NCBI GenBank assembly: GCA_937860285.1
Contig: CALMBS010000349.1
Span: 1-13,734, forward strand
Reading direction: 5' to 3'
Origin: an uncultured Chloroflexota bacterium
Lineage (GTDB): Bacteria > Chloroflexota > Dehalococcoidia > UBA2247 > RBG-13-53-26
DNA: 13,734 nt
Positions 1 through 7,970 of the stretch are shown one piece after another; the first letter of the stretch is position 1, and each line of letters starts with the position of its first letter. A model generated the notes under the pieces. The model saw only the letters and a program-made list of their open reading frames with translations. It had not been told where the DNA came from and did not search any database. Made by a program: the position numbers and the translations under genes.

Positions 1-1757
<1,757 letters not shown>

Positions 1758-1777
1758 GAGGCTTCTGAAGCAAGCTC

Positions 1778-1808
1778 GAGGGGCGGACACGCTGCGTGTC
1801 CGCCCCTC
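1778..1808 (+). terminator. Hairpin terminator after hppA
   Basis: There is a perfect 14-bp stem, GAGGGGCGGACACG (1778-1791) pairing with CGTGTCCGCCCCTC (1795-1808), with a 3-base loop. It begins 20 bases after the hppA stop and is followed by a short pyrimidine run (CTTTCTCCTC). The T-tract is weak, but the stem is exceptionally stable. It lies between two convergent genes and could also stop transcription coming from rlmN on the other strand. Confidence 0.8.
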
Positions 1809-1844
1809 ATCTTTCTCCTCAGGGAATGAGCCCGGTTCCGGCGG

Positions 1845-2999
1845 CTAGTCCTGTCGCTGCAGCCGGCGGCTGCGCAGCTGGCCGCAGCCGGCCTCGATGT
1901 CGGCCCCCCGGGACTGGCGCAGGGTGTTGGAGATGCCCGCCTCGGTCAGCTCCCTCTGGAACGCGGCCACCCGCCGGGCCACCGAGGGTCGAAACTCTTT
2001 GCTGGGGGTGGGGTTGCCCGGTATCAGGTTCACGTGGCACTCAAAGCCCGTGAGCAGCTCGGCCAGCTTGCCGGCCTGGTCCAGGGAGTCGTTGATGCCG
2101 TTGAAGAGGGCGTACTCGAAAGTGGGCCGCCGCCCGGTGGCCTCCAGGTACTCCCGGCAGGCGGGTATCAGCTTCGCCAGTGGGTATCTCTTGTTGACCG
2201 GGACCAGCAAGTTCCGGACCCGGTCGCTGGCCGCGTGCAGGGAGACGGCCAGCTCCACGTGGATGTCTTCTTTGGCCAGCCGCTGGATCTGGGGCACCAG
2301 GCCCACCGTGGACACCGTGATCAGCCGGGCGCCGAGGCCAAGGCCCCGGCTGGAGTTGAGCCGGGCGATGGCGCCCTTGACGGCCTCGTAGTTGGCCAGC
2401 GGCTCACCCATCCCCATGAAGACCACGTTGGTCAGGGGGCGGCGGGCCGCGGGGGGCGATGAGACGGTCTCAGACGGCGTGGGACGGGCCCCTCGAGGCT
2501 CCCCGGTGGACCGGCCCCCGCCGGCCTTCCGTCCGCCCGCTTGGGCCAGCCGCACGAAGTACAGGACCTGCTCCAGGATCTCTCCGGTCCGGAGGTTGCG
2601 CTCGAAGCCCTGCTGGCCGGTGGCGCAGAAGGAGCACCGGATGGAGCAGCCCACCTGGGTGGAAACGCAGACGGTGCGCCTCTCCCGGCTGGATTCGGTG
2701 GCCTCGTAGGTCATGTGTGCCGACTCGACGGACTTGCCGTCCTCCAGCTGGAAGAGCACCTTCCGGGTCTGCCCGTCCCTGGACACCCTCTCCTCGATGG
2801 GCTCGAGAGTGAACAGGCGGCAACTGGCGGCCAGCTTCTGGCGGAAGCCGGCCGGGAGGTCGGTCATGTCGTCAATGGAGCTCGCAGCGCCTCCCCAGAC
2901 CCACTTCAGAATCTGGTCCGCCCGGTACCTGGGCTGACCCAGGGAAGCGACCGTCTCCACCAGTTCGGAATAGGACGACTCAAGCAGTTGTGGCTTCAT
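1845..2999 (-). CDS. rlmN: Dual-specificity 23S rRNA/tRNA adenine-C2 methyltransferase RlmN
   Basis: This cytosolic radical-SAM enzyme methylates C2 of an adenosine in 23S rRNA (A2503 in E. coli) and in some tRNAs. The radical-SAM cluster motif is Cys118-x3-Cys122-x2-Cys125. Cys111 and Cys372 (in GADIEAGCGQL) match the two catalytic cysteines of RlmN, and NVVFMGMGEPLANY (191-204) is the family SAM-binding signature. The conserved HVELAVSLHA and HVNLIPGNPTPSKEF segments follow. The length is 384 aa, slightly above the usual 340-380. The excess sits in a Gly/Pro/Arg/Ser-rich insertion at about 154-188, just before NVVFMGMGEP. The ATG start is supported by AAGGAG on the minus strand at 3005-3010. 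The gene stands alone, convergent with hppA and divergent from the hydratase operon. Confidence 0.96.
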   Translation of the reverse strand: MKPQLLESSYSELVETVASLGQPRYRADQILKWVWGGAASSIDDMTDLPAGFRQKLAASCRLFTLEPIEERVSRDGQTRKVLFQLEDGKSVESAHMTYEATESSRERRTVCVSTQVGCSIRCSFCATGQQGFERNLRTGEILEQVLYFVRLAQAGGRKAGGGRSTGEPRGARPTPSETVSSPPAARRPLTNVVFMGMGEPLANYEAVKGAIARLNSSRGLGLGARLITVSTVGLVPQIQRLAKEDIHVELAVSLHAASDRVRNLLVPVNKRYPLAKLIPACREYLEATGRRPTFEYALFNGINDSLDQAGKLAELLTGFECHVNLIPGNPTPSKEFRPSVARRVAAFQRELTEAGISNTLRQSRGADIEAGCGQLRSRRLQRQD

Positions 3000-3045
3000 G
3001 CGTACTCCTTCGATTATACCCTTATCGACGCCACGGCCCTATTCC

Positions 3046-3118
3046 GGACCGGCCGGCCCTGGGTCATGCGGCGCCGGCGCCGTGGGCGCAGCCAGGGCCT
3101 ATCCCGAACAGCCGGTCC
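3046..3118. repeat. Nested inverted repeats in the rlmN/hydratase divergent region
   Basis: Three nested symmetric elements share this GC-rich intergenic stretch. The outer arms are GGACCGGC (3046-3053) and GCCGGTCC (3111-3118). The inner arms are GGCCCTGG (3055-3062) and CCAGGGCC (3092-3099). Between them lies a 14-bp perfect palindrome CGGCGCCGGCGCCG (3069-3082). The block sits just upstream of the promoter at 3133 and could be a protein-binding site or structured DNA. GC-rich sequence produces such symmetry by chance more often than average sequence does, so no function is claimed. Confidence 0.45.
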
Positions 3119-3132
3119 CGAACGAGCGTCTT

Positions 3133-3162
3133 TTGACGAGGAATTTGGTTTTGGGATATCAT
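3133..3162 (+). promoter_or_regulatory. Sigma-70-type promoter of the hydratase/SDR operon
   Basis: TTGACG (3133-3138, 5 of 6 to the -35 consensus) and TATCAT (3157-3162, 5 of 6 to the -10 consensus) are separated by 18 bases. They lie in a locally AT-rich patch within GC-rich DNA. Transcription would start near 3169, giving a leader of about 24 bases that contains the ribosome binding site AAGGAGGAGG (3182-3191) before the ATG at 3193. Confidence 0.72.
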
Positions 3163-3192
3163 TTAGGAAGCAATCTGCGGTAAGGAGGAGGT

Positions 3193-3624
3193 ATGACAAC
3201 CGACAGTAGGAAATTCGCGAAGACCCAGGATGAGGTCAAGGCCTATCTCGGCAAGAGCATCCAGGAAGTGATGGAGATCGACGGGACTGTCATCCGGCAG
3301 TACTGCGAATGCATCGGCGACCCGAACCCGATGTGGAAGGACACTGCTCCTCCCGGGCTGGTGACCACGGCCATGATCAGCAGCGGCGCCATGCTGATCG
3401 GCGTGCCCCTGCTCCACAAGCGCAGCGTGGCCGGCGGGGCCGACTGGGAGTTCTTCAAGCCCATCAAGAAGGGCGACGTTATCACCACCACCCACGAGTT
3501 CTCGGAGCTGCAGGACAAGGGCAGCGAAAAGGGTCCCCGCCTTCTCATGGTCTACAAGTCCTCGCACAAGAACCAGAAGGGCGAGCTTGTGGCCGTCAGC
3601 ACCAACACCATAATGAACTTCTAA
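3193..3624 (+). CDS. MaoC-like hotdog hydratase, N-terminal-type (probably non-catalytic) subunit
   Basis: This 143-aa protein resembles the MaoC_dehydrat_N / FAS1-like single-hotdog family, whose members pair with a catalytic hotdog partner to hydrate or dehydrate enoyl/3-hydroxyacyl thioesters. The segment CECIGDPNPMWKDT (about 36-49) aligns with the hydratase-2 motif GDxNPxH but has Trp where the catalytic His would be. APPGLVTTAMI follows, as in this family. This suggests it shapes the substrate pocket while the next gene supplies the catalytic residues, as in mycobacterial HadA/HadB. The ATG is preceded by an excellent AAGGAGGAGG. It is first in the operon, 21 bases before its partner. 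The substrate chain cannot be read from sequence; a CoA thioester is inferred from the neighbouring genes. Confidence 0.85.
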   Translation: MTTDSRKFAKTQDEVKAYLGKSIQEVMEIDGTVIRQYCECIGDPNPMWKDTAPPGLVTTAMISSGAMLIGVPLLHKRSVAGGADWEFFKPIKKGDVITTTHEFSELQDKGSEKGPRLLMVYKSSHKNQKGELVAVSTNTIMNF

Positions 3625-3645
3625 ACGAAAGGGAGGCGTATTCTC

Positions 3646-4071
3646 ATGGCTCAGGTTTTCTTCGATGACGTCAAAGAGGGGCAGGATATCCCCACCCTGG
3701 AAAAGACCCCGACCCGCAGGACCCTGGTTATGTGGGCCGGCGCTTCCGGCGATTTCTTCGAGCTGCACTACGACAAGGAGTTCGCGCAGTCCCTGGGCAA
3801 CCCCGACGTCCTGGTCCACGGCAGACTTGAAGCGGCCTATCTGACCGAGCTCCTGACCGACTGGGTCGGCGAGAAGGGCCTGGTCAAGAAGGTCAGCGTC
3901 CAGTATCGCGGCAACGCCTTCCCCGGTCAGAAGCTGCTCATGAAGGGCAAGGTCACCAAGAAGTACCAGCAGGGTGGCGAGAACCTGGTTGACCTGGAGA
4001 TCTTCGTCGAGAATCCGGAAGGCAAGAAGATCACTCCAGGCACAGCCGTCGTTGCTCTGCCCAAGAAATAG
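3646..4071 (+). CDS. MaoC-like enoyl-CoA hydratase, catalytic hotdog subunit
   Basis: This 141-aa single-hotdog MaoC protein is the likely catalytic partner of the preceding gene and should catalyse reversible hydration of a trans-2-enoyl thioester to the 3-hydroxyacyl thioester in the cytosol. The hydratase motif reads ASGDFFELHYDKEFA (33-47), giving the catalytic Asp36/His41 pair; these positions coincide with those I recall for mycobacterial HadB. VLVHGRLEAAYLTELL (55-70) and VSVQYRGNAFPGQ match the second half of the hotdog fold. The ATG has a GGGAGG site about 8 bases upstream. Together with the three downstream SDRs it gives the two central steps of a beta-oxidation-like sequence (hydration, then 3-hydroxyacyl oxidation). 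It could instead act in the dehydration direction. Confidence 0.88.
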   Translation: MAQVFFDDVKEGQDIPTLEKTPTRRTLVMWAGASGDFFELHYDKEFAQSLGNPDVLVHGRLEAAYLTELLTDWVGEKGLVKKVSVQYRGNAFPGQKLLMKGKVTKKYQQGGENLVDLEIFVENPEGKKITPGTAVVALPKK

Positions 4072-4084
4072 CCCATTCCTTCAC

Positions 4085-4089
4085 AAGGA
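4085..4089 (+). promoter_or_regulatory. Ribosome binding site deciding a TTG start
   Basis: AAGGA lies 8 bases before TTG at 4098. This, plus the matching N-termini of the two downstream paralogues (MGDKLKGRNA and MADRLKGRNA), fixes the unusual TTG as the start of the first SDR. Confidence 0.65.
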
Positions 4090-4097
4090 CCAAGCGC

Positions 4098-5042
4098 TTG
4101 GGGGAGAGACTCAAGGGTAGAAACGCGCTCGTAACCGGTGCAGGCAGGGGGATTGGTAAGGCAGTAGCCCTGGCGCTGGCCGAGGAGGGAGCTAACGTCC
4201 TGGTCTGTGACCTGGGCGTGGCTGCCGACGGCACAGGCGCCGACAAGACCCCTGCCGACAGCACCGCAGAGGAATGCCGCAGGCTCGGAGTCAAGGCGGT
4301 GGCCCACTACGGTGACGTCGGGAACTTCAAGGCCGCCGAGGACATGGTCCGGGCCTGCGTCAACCACTTCGGCAGTATAGACATCCTGTGCAACATAGCG
4401 GGCATCCTCAGGCCGAAGATGATCTTCAATATGGCCGAGGAGGACTTCGACAAGGTGCACGCCGTCCACCTCAAGGGGACCTGGAACCTCTGCCGGCATG
4501 CCTCGGCGTTGATGAGGCAGCAGAAGTACGGCCGGATCATCAACACCACTTCAGAGGCCTATGCCGGGACCGTCGGACACACCAACTACGGTTCCGCCAA
4601 GGGCGGCATCGTCAGCCTGACATACGCTGTCGCTCGAGAGCTGGGCCGGTACGGCATCACCTGTAACGCCTTTGCGCCGCGCGCCCGGACCAGGATGAGC
4701 GTGGGGCAGGACCAGGATGCCGGGCTCCAGAAGAGGATCGACTCGGGGCTGATCTCGGAGGACCGCCTCCAGGGGATGGAGGAGACACGCCGGGAGGGGG
4801 CTGATCCGGAGTACTTCGCTCCCTTCATCGCCTACCTGGCCAGCGACGCCGCGGCCGACATCAACGGCTGCGTGTTCGTCATCTCCAGGGCCACCGTTGG
4901 CATCTGGAGCCATCCGCAGATAGTGAGGAAGCACACCAGGGACTGGGAGACCGCGGCGCCCTGGAAGATAGATGACCTCGAGAGACTGGTGCCCCGGGAG
5001 CTGCTGGTGGACTACGTCAACCCGGCTCCGCCCAAAGAGTAA
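4098..5042 (+). CDS. SDR-family dehydrogenase 1 (MFE-2-like 3-hydroxyacyl-CoA dehydrogenase)
   Basis: This 314-aa classical short-chain dehydrogenase has a Rossmann motif TGAGRGIG at 13-20. Asp38 at the end of beta-2 favours NAD(H) over NADP(H). It also has CNIAG (98-102, in place of NNAG), Ser152, Tyr164 and Lys168 (Tyr-x3-Lys catalytic pair). The region after the active site (CNAFAPRARTRMS) resembles the 3-hydroxyacyl-CoA dehydrogenase half of peroxisomal MFE-2. A long C-terminal extension ends in LLVDYVNPAPP, a tail shared by all three SDRs here. The start is TTG. It follows the hydratase pair, fitting oxidation of a 3-hydroxyacyl-CoA with NAD+. Of the three copies it is the most divergent after the active site (for example, IDSGLISEDRLQGMEETRREG). 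The substrate is unknown; other hydroxyl or keto substrates remain possible. Confidence 0.88.
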   Translation: MGERLKGRNALVTGAGRGIGKAVALALAEEGANVLVCDLGVAADGTGADKTPADSTAEECRRLGVKAVAHYGDVGNFKAAEDMVRACVNHFGSIDILCNIAGILRPKMIFNMAEEDFDKVHAVHLKGTWNLCRHASALMRQQKYGRIINTTSEAYAGTVGHTNYGSAKGGIVSLTYAVARELGRYGITCNAFAPRARTRMSVGQDQDAGLQKRIDSGLISEDRLQGMEETRREGADPEYFAPFIAYLASDAAADINGCVFVISRATVGIWSHPQIVRKHTRDWETAAPWKIDDLERLVPRELLVDYVNPAPPKE

Positions 5043-5048
5043 GGCAAA

Positions 5049-5076
5049 CAGGCCCGGCGTTGTCTGTGCCGGCCTG
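5049..5076 (+). terminator. Weak hairpin between SDR 1 and SDR 2
   Basis: CAGGCC-C-GGC (5049-5058) can pair with GCC-GGCCTG (5068-5076), leaving one bulged base and a 9-base loop. No T-tract follows. It lies in the 120-base gap between SDR 1 and SDR 2, by far the largest gap in this operon, so it might attenuate transcription or protect an mRNA end. The rest of the gap shows no gene or clear promoter and ends with the AAGGAGG site of SDR 2. Confidence 0.3.
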
Positions 5077-5162
5077 CTCGCGGGGATGCAATGAGACCCT
5101 GGTGACGGGTACCACACCCCACCGGGGCTCAAGAGAAGCGAAAGAACTAAGGAGGGCCAAAG

Positions 5163-6104
5163 ATGGGTGATAAGCTCAAAGGACGCAACGCTGTAGTGAC
5201 CGGTGCCGGGAGAGGCATAGGAAAGGCCATAGCTGTGGCGCTGGCCGAGGAAGGCGCCAACGTGGTGGTCTGCGATATCGGCGGAGCCGTTGACGGCAGC
5301 GGCGGCGACAAGACCCCGGCGGACCAGGTGGTCGATGAGTGCAAGAAGCACGGCGTCAAGGCCATAGCCCAGTACGGCGATGTATCCAAGTTCGCCGATG
5401 CCGAGGCGGCCGTCAAGGCCTGCGTTGAGAACTTCGGCCGGATCGACATCCTGTGCAACATCGCCGGCATTGACAAGCCCAAGATGATCTGGAACATGAC
5501 CGAGCAGGAATGGGACCAGGTTGTGGGGGTCCATCTCAAGGGCACCTTCAACTTCATGCGGAACGCGGCCCCCTTCATGAGGGAGCAGAAGTTCGGCCGG
5601 ATCATCAACTGCACCTCGGAGGCCTGGATGGGCGGCACCACCCACTTGAACTACGGCGCCGCCAAGGCGGGCATCACCACCCTGACCTGGGGCGGGGCCC
5701 AGGAGCTGGGACCGGCCGGCATCACGGTCAACGCTATCTGCCCGCGGGCCAAGACCCGCATGACCGATGATCCCAAGGTGCGCGAGATGGTGGTCAAGAG
5801 GGTGGAGAAGGGCCTCATGGACCCCTCGGTGCTGAAGAGGATGGACCGGGAGATGGTCGACCCCTCCGCCTTCGCCAAGATCGCGGCCTTCCTGGCCAGC
5901 GACGATGCGGCGCTGGTCAACGGGCAGGTCTTCCTGACCACGGCCATCACCATTGCCCGCTACAGCAAGCCGGCGGAGATCACCAAGGCCGAGAACCCCA
6001 CTGAGGGTCCGTGGACCATGGATATGGTCAAGGCCGCCATGACACCGGCCCAGTTGCTCAAGGATTACGTCAACCCCGCTCCCCCGGCCCCACCAAAGGC
6101 CTGA
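5163..6104 (+). CDS. SDR-family dehydrogenase 2 (MFE-2-like 3-hydroxyacyl-CoA dehydrogenase)
   Basis: This 313-aa protein is a close paralogue of the SDR upstream: 45 of its first 60 residues are identical to it. It has TGAGRGIG (13-20), Asp38 (NAD preference), CNIAG (98-102), Ser152, Tyr164 and Lys168. CPRAKTRMTDDPKV follows the active site, and the C-terminus reads LLKDYVNPAPPAPP. The ATG is preceded by AAGGAGG with good spacing. It differs from its siblings in the substrate-facing region (EAWMGGTTHLN before the catalytic Tyr, and MVVKRVEKGLMDPSVLKR later), which suggests a different substrate rather than redundancy. The most likely activity is NAD-dependent oxidation of a 3-hydroxyacyl-CoA or an alicyclic hydroxy-CoA; this is inferred from family and context. 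Confidence 0.9.
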   Translation: MGDKLKGRNAVVTGAGRGIGKAIAVALAEEGANVVVCDIGGAVDGSGGDKTPADQVVDECKKHGVKAIAQYGDVSKFADAEAAVKACVENFGRIDILCNIAGIDKPKMIWNMTEQEWDQVVGVHLKGTFNFMRNAAPFMREQKFGRIINCTSEAWMGGTTHLNYGAAKAGITTLTWGGAQELGPAGITVNAICPRAKTRMTDDPKVREMVVKRVEKGLMDPSVLKRMDREMVDPSAFAKIAAFLASDDAALVNGQVFLTTAITIARYSKPAEITKAENPTEGPWTMDMVKAAMTPAQLLKDYVNPAPPAPPKA

Positions 6105-6140
6105 CGGCAGTATTGACAGAATTGCAGCGATTCGATCGCG

Positions 6141-6147
6141 AAGGAGG
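6141..6147 (+). promoter_or_regulatory. Ribosome binding site that decides the SDR 3 start
   Basis: AAGGAGG lies 7 bases before ATG at 6155. The same frame is open further upstream to 6011, but that extension overlaps the end of SDR 2 and has no family similarity, so the start is placed here. Confidence 0.85.
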
Positions 6148-6154
6148 ATCAACA

Positions 6155-7099
6155 ATGGCAGACAGACTGAAGGGCAGAAACGCAGTTGTGACCGGTGCCG
6201 GCAGCGGCATCGGCAAGGCAGTGTCTCTATCGCTGGCCAGGGAGGGCGCCAATGTGGTGTGCTGCGACCTGGGCGGCGGCATCGACGGCAAGGGCGCCAG
6301 CACGACCCCGGCGGACCAGACCGTTTCCGAGTGCAAGGCACTGGGCGTCCAGGCCGTGGCTGCCTACGGCAGCGTGGCGGACTTCAAGGCCGCCGAGGCC
6401 ATGATCAAGACCTGTGTGGAGAAGTTCGGCCGGATCGACATCCTGGTCAACGTGGCCGGCATCGACCGGGCGAAGATGCTGTGGAACCTGTCCGAGGAGG
6501 ACTGGGACGTCGTCATCTCGGTGCACCTGAAGGGCACCTTCAACACCATCCGGCATGCGGCCCCCTTCATGAGAGAGCAGAAGTACGGCCGGATCGTCAA
6601 CACCATCTCCGAGGCCTGGGTGGGCACGGTCGGCCACTGCAACTACGGCGCCGCCAAGGGCGGCATTGCCAGCCTGACCTATGCCACCGCCTGGGAAATG
6701 GGCAAGTACGGTGTGACCTGCAATGCCATCTGCCCGCGGGCAGCCACCAGGATGACCATGGGGCCCGACGTGCTGGCCGGCTACAAGAAGAGAGTCGAGT
6801 CCGGCCTGTGGACCAAGGAGCGCTACGACGAGGTCACCCACGTGGCCGGGCCTGACTACCTGGCGGCCATTCCCACCTACCTGGCCAGCGAGGCGGCCGG
6901 GCACGTCAACGGCTGCATCTTCGGCAGCGCCGGCGCCTTCTTCTCCTTCTGGGCCCCCGCCAGGGAGAGCGCCATCTACAACCGGGACTGGGACAACTTC
7001 GGCCCCTGGACCGTGGACGATGTGGAGAAGTGCATGCCCAACCTCCTGAAGGGCTACGTCAACCCGGCTCCGCCGGAGAAGGAAGACAAGAAGAAATAG
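6155..7099 (+). CDS. SDR-family dehydrogenase 3 (MFE-2-like 3-hydroxyacyl-CoA dehydrogenase)
   Basis: This 314-aa protein is the third tandem paralogue. It has TGAGSGIG (13-20), Asp38, VNVAG (98-102), Ser152, Tyr164 and Lys168 at exactly the same positions as in the other two. CPRAATRMT follows the catalytic region. The C-terminus reads GPWTVDDVEKCMPNLLKGYVN and ends in a charged Glu/Lys tail. As in its siblings, the spacing from catalytic Ser to Tyr is 12 residues where many SDRs have 13, marking the three as one subfamily. It is the last gene of the operon and is followed by a bidirectional terminator. It probably oxidises a hydroxyacyl-CoA with NAD+; the exact substrate is not visible. Confidence 0.9.
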   Translation: MADRLKGRNAVVTGAGSGIGKAVSLSLAREGANVVCCDLGGGIDGKGASTTPADQTVSECKALGVQAVAAYGSVADFKAAEAMIKTCVEKFGRIDILVNVAGIDRAKMLWNLSEEDWDVVISVHLKGTFNTIRHAAPFMREQKYGRIVNTISEAWVGTVGHCNYGAAKGGIASLTYATAWEMGKYGVTCNAICPRAATRMTMGPDVLAGYKKRVESGLWTKERYDEVTHVAGPDYLAAIPTYLASEAAGHVNGCIFGSAGAFFSFWAPARESAIYNRDWDNFGPWTVDDVEKCMPNLLKGYVNPAPPEKEDKKK

Positions 7100-7136
7100 T
7101 CGGGCCAGCGACCCGACCCTGGCATCAGCCAAGCAA

Positions 7137-7171
7137 AAGGGCCAGCCTGTCAAAGGCTGGCCCTTCTTCTT
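7137..7171. terminator. Bidirectional intrinsic terminator between SDR 3 and marR
   Basis: A perfect 11-bp stem, AAGGGCCAGCC (7137-7147) with GGCTGGCCCTT (7155-7165), has a 7-base loop. On the plus strand it is followed by CTTCTT. On the minus strand it is followed by TT then GCTT, with four A's flanking the left arm. It therefore serves both convergent genes. Confidence 0.88.
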
Positions 7172-7215
7172 GGGGCGCCGTTTCAGCCCCGCGGGACGGA
7201 TCGCGGATCGCATTC

Positions 7216-7746
7216 TCAGACGGTGCGGTCGCCTGTCGCATCGGCCGTGCGTCGCGTCTCAGCCTCGGCCGCTGAAAGCGCCGCATCCTTGAGCTTCTCC
7301 AGGAGCCGCCACAGCTGCCGGAACTCGCTGTCCGACAGGGACGCCATGACCGACATGATGATGTCGCACTCCGTGGCTTCCTGGAGGGCCTCCTCACCCT
7401 TCCGGGTCAGGACAACCCTCTTGGACTTGTTGTTGCCCCTGATAGACCGGCGCTTGAGCAACCCCTTGACCTGCATGTTGTCCAGGTGCTGCGATACCGT
7501 CGGCGGCCTTCTCTTCATCCATTTGGACAGCTCGGTGGGCGTGGCCGAATCCCCCAGGCACTGGACGAGGTAAAGGAGGTCGGCGTCCGCGCGGGTCAGG
7601 CCCATGTTCGTTACCTGGGCGTGTCGCGCCTGGTTCACCGCCTCTTCAGCCAGGTAGCGGAGCATGCGGAGGTTGTAGTCTCGGCCTACAAAAGGGACGT
7701 ACTTGCTGTAATCCGGGCCCTGGCCCTTCTCCCGTGATTTCGGCAT
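7216..7746 (-). CDS. MarR-family transcriptional regulator
   Basis: This 176-aa winged-helix DNA-binding protein belongs to the MarR family, whose members are typically homodimeric repressors released by small phenolic, aromatic or CoA-thioester ligands. GLTRADADLLYLVQCLG (about 49-65) is followed by the helix-turn-helix TPTELSKWMKRRPPTVSQHL (about 69-88). The wing is SIRGNNKSKRVVLTRKGEEAL, and a dimerising C-terminal helix region follows. The ATG at 7746 has AGAGG just upstream. The frame also extends to a GTG at 7827, but the purine run there abuts that codon, so the shorter form is preferred. It is divergent from the HGD-D operon and separated from it by a region holding an 18-bp palindrome, so it most likely controls that operon and itself. 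The ligand is unknown. Confidence 0.9.
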   Translation of the reverse strand: MPKSREKGQGPDYSKYVPFVGRDYNLRMLRYLAEEAVNQARHAQVTNMGLTRADADLLYLVQCLGDSATPTELSKWMKRRPPTVSQHLDNMQVKGLLKRRSIRGNNKSKRVVLTRKGEEALQEATECDIIMSVMASLSDSEFRQLWRLLEKLKDAALSAAEAETRRTADATGDRTV

Positions 7747-7832
7747 CGCAGCCTCTAATCTCCGCGTCCGGCCTTGCTGATTCACACCAGTATACCACCT
7801 CACGTGGTTGGGGCTGCCGGACTCCACCTCCC

Positions 7833-7862
7833 TTGACAGGCGTCACCGGCCCATGCTATCCT
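7833..7862 (+). promoter_or_regulatory. Promoter of the HGD-D/CooC-like operon
   Basis: A perfect -35 box TTGACA (7833-7838) is followed after 18 bases by TATCCT (7857-7862, 4 of 6 to the -10 consensus). Transcription would begin near 7869, just before the operator palindrome. A second possible -10, TATGAT (7873-7878), has no matching -35 at normal spacing. Confidence 0.55.
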
Positions 7863-7876
7863 CGGCGGGGGATATG

Positions 7877-7907
7877 ATTAGGGGCCGAATAATTAGGCGC
7901 CTAATTA
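7877..7907. promoter_or_regulatory. Palindromic operator plus half-site, likely MarR binding region
   Basis: TAATTAGGCGCCTAATTA (7890-7907) is a perfect 18-bp palindrome. A half-site copy, ATTAGGGGCC (7877-7886), lies 15 bases upstream and matches ATTAGGCGCC (7892-7901) at 9 of 10 positions. Perfect palindromes of this length with AT-rich flanks are the usual form of MarR-family operators. The position, between the promoter and the first gene and next to a divergent marR gene, fits repression by blocking RNA polymerase. Confidence 0.78.
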
Positions 7908-7970
7908 AGCTGGGACGCATCATTCGTGAGCCGCATCAGTAACGCTGAAAAGGGGGGAAGCGGACGGACG

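Noticed and set aside
3013..3018. Perfect TATAAT on the minus strand upstream of rlmN
   Set aside because: There is no -35 box at normal spacing, and transcription from it would start within the rlmN ribosome binding site, so it is not called as a promoter.
2541..3209. A 222-codon plus-strand frame across the rlmN gene and intergenic region
   Set aside because: It is antisense to rlmN and ends within the start of the hydratase gene; no motif supports it.
6011..6154. N-terminal extension of SDR 3 upstream of 6155
   Set aside because: It overlaps SDR 2 out of frame and lacks SDR similarity, while 6155 has a strong ribosome site and a start matching the paralogues.
4551..6341. A 596-codon open frame on the minus strand
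   Set aside because: It runs antisense through three SDR genes with clear catalytic motifs; long antisense frames are expected in GC-rich codons, and its translation shows no family features.
7926..7970. GTG at 7926 as the start of HGD-D subunit A
   Set aside because: There is no Shine-Dalgarno before it and the extra 15 residues do not resemble the family; not fully excluded.
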